Assembly: GCA_947472655.1 (NCBI GenBank)
Contig: CANJCG010000103.1
Location: forward strand, 1-5,011
Length of the DNA: 5,011 nt
From: Actinomycetota bacterium
GTDB lineage: Bacteria > Actinomycetota > Actinomycetes > S36-B12
Reading direction: 5' to 3'
Below are positions 4,823 through 5,011 of the stretch, in pieces (the stretch's first letter is position 1; every line of letters begins with the position of its first letter). Position numbers and translations under genes: made by a program. Below the pieces are notes generated by a model, which was given only the letters and a program-made list of their open reading frames with translations, had not been told where the DNA came from and did not search any database.

Positions 4823-5011
4823 CTAAATTGCCTGACCGGCGTCTAGTTCGCCAAGTTGTTCAACACGAGCCTCATGGCGGCCACCTTCAAACGGGGTAGT
4901 CAAAAATGCCTGAACCGCAGCAAGGGCAACCTCTGTCTGCGTTACCCGCTCCCCAAAGCAAGCCACATTGGCGTTGTTATGACCTCTGGTCATTTCTGCA
5001 TCTTGGACATC
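4823..5011 (-). CDS. rpiB: Ribose-5-phosphate isomerase B, C-terminal 62 residues (gene continues past the right edge)
   Basis: RpiB interconverts ribulose 5-phosphate and ribose 5-phosphate in the pentose phosphate pathway; some relatives act on other sugar phosphates such as allose 6-phosphate. The visible frame runs from the edge to TAG at 4823-4825. It contains GHNNANVACFGERV (10-23 of the visible part), matching the family's HNxAN segment with the active-site His and a following phosphate-binding Arg. It then has AFLTTPFEGGRHEARV (35-50), whose two Arg residues match the C-terminal phosphate-binding pair. The whole family is about 140-160 residues, so over half lies outside the window. 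The tail is short (ELDAGQAI). Its stop is 66 bp upstream of the lemA start on the same strand; read-through is possible. Confidence 0.93.
   Translation of the reverse strand, partial: DVQDAEMTRGHNNANVACFGERVTQTEVALAAVQAFLTTPFEGGRHEARVEQLGELDAGQAI

Overview
The window looks like chromosomal DNA from an actinobacterium of moderate GC content, roughly half G+C by eye. The evidence is the protein types and wording of purU, the oxygenase-type reductase, the sulfotransferase-like protein and rpiB. Very short intergenic spaces and -10 boxes (TANNNT) six or seven bases before start codons, as in leaderless actinobacterial genes, point the same way. A streamlined aquatic lineage is possible but cannot be proven from 5 kb.

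Left part: the 5' part of purU (formyltetrahydrofolate deformylase) runs leftward off the window edge. Divergently from it, after about 48 bp, runs a gene for an FAD-dependent NAD(P)H:ferredoxin-type reductase (578-1759). A 231-bp gap follows. It holds a possible 33-residue small ORF, a long hairpin 5 nt after that ORF's stop, and a promoter. Next comes a sulfotransferase-like P-loop protein (1991-3130), apparently translated from a leaderless mRNA.

Right part: everything else is on the minus strand and reads toward the sulfotransferase gene. In transcription order it holds the 3' end of rpiB (ribose-5-phosphate isomerase B), lemA, htpX (M48 membrane metalloprotease, 2 nt after lemA) and tRNA-Lys(UUU) with an encoded CCA end. 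A hairpin with a short T-run, inside the last codons of the convergent sulfotransferase gene, could terminate the tRNA transcript.

The genes serve separate jobs: one-carbon metabolism, electron transfer, sulfuryl transfer, pentose phosphate metabolism and membrane protein quality control. Only lemA-htpX is a clear functional pair. I found no CRISPR array, mobile element, phage gene, toxin-antitoxin pair or recognisable new defence system. The observations most worth following are the shared leaderless promoter layout at four genes, the possible small ORF with its hairpin, and the solitary sulfotransferase-like gene.
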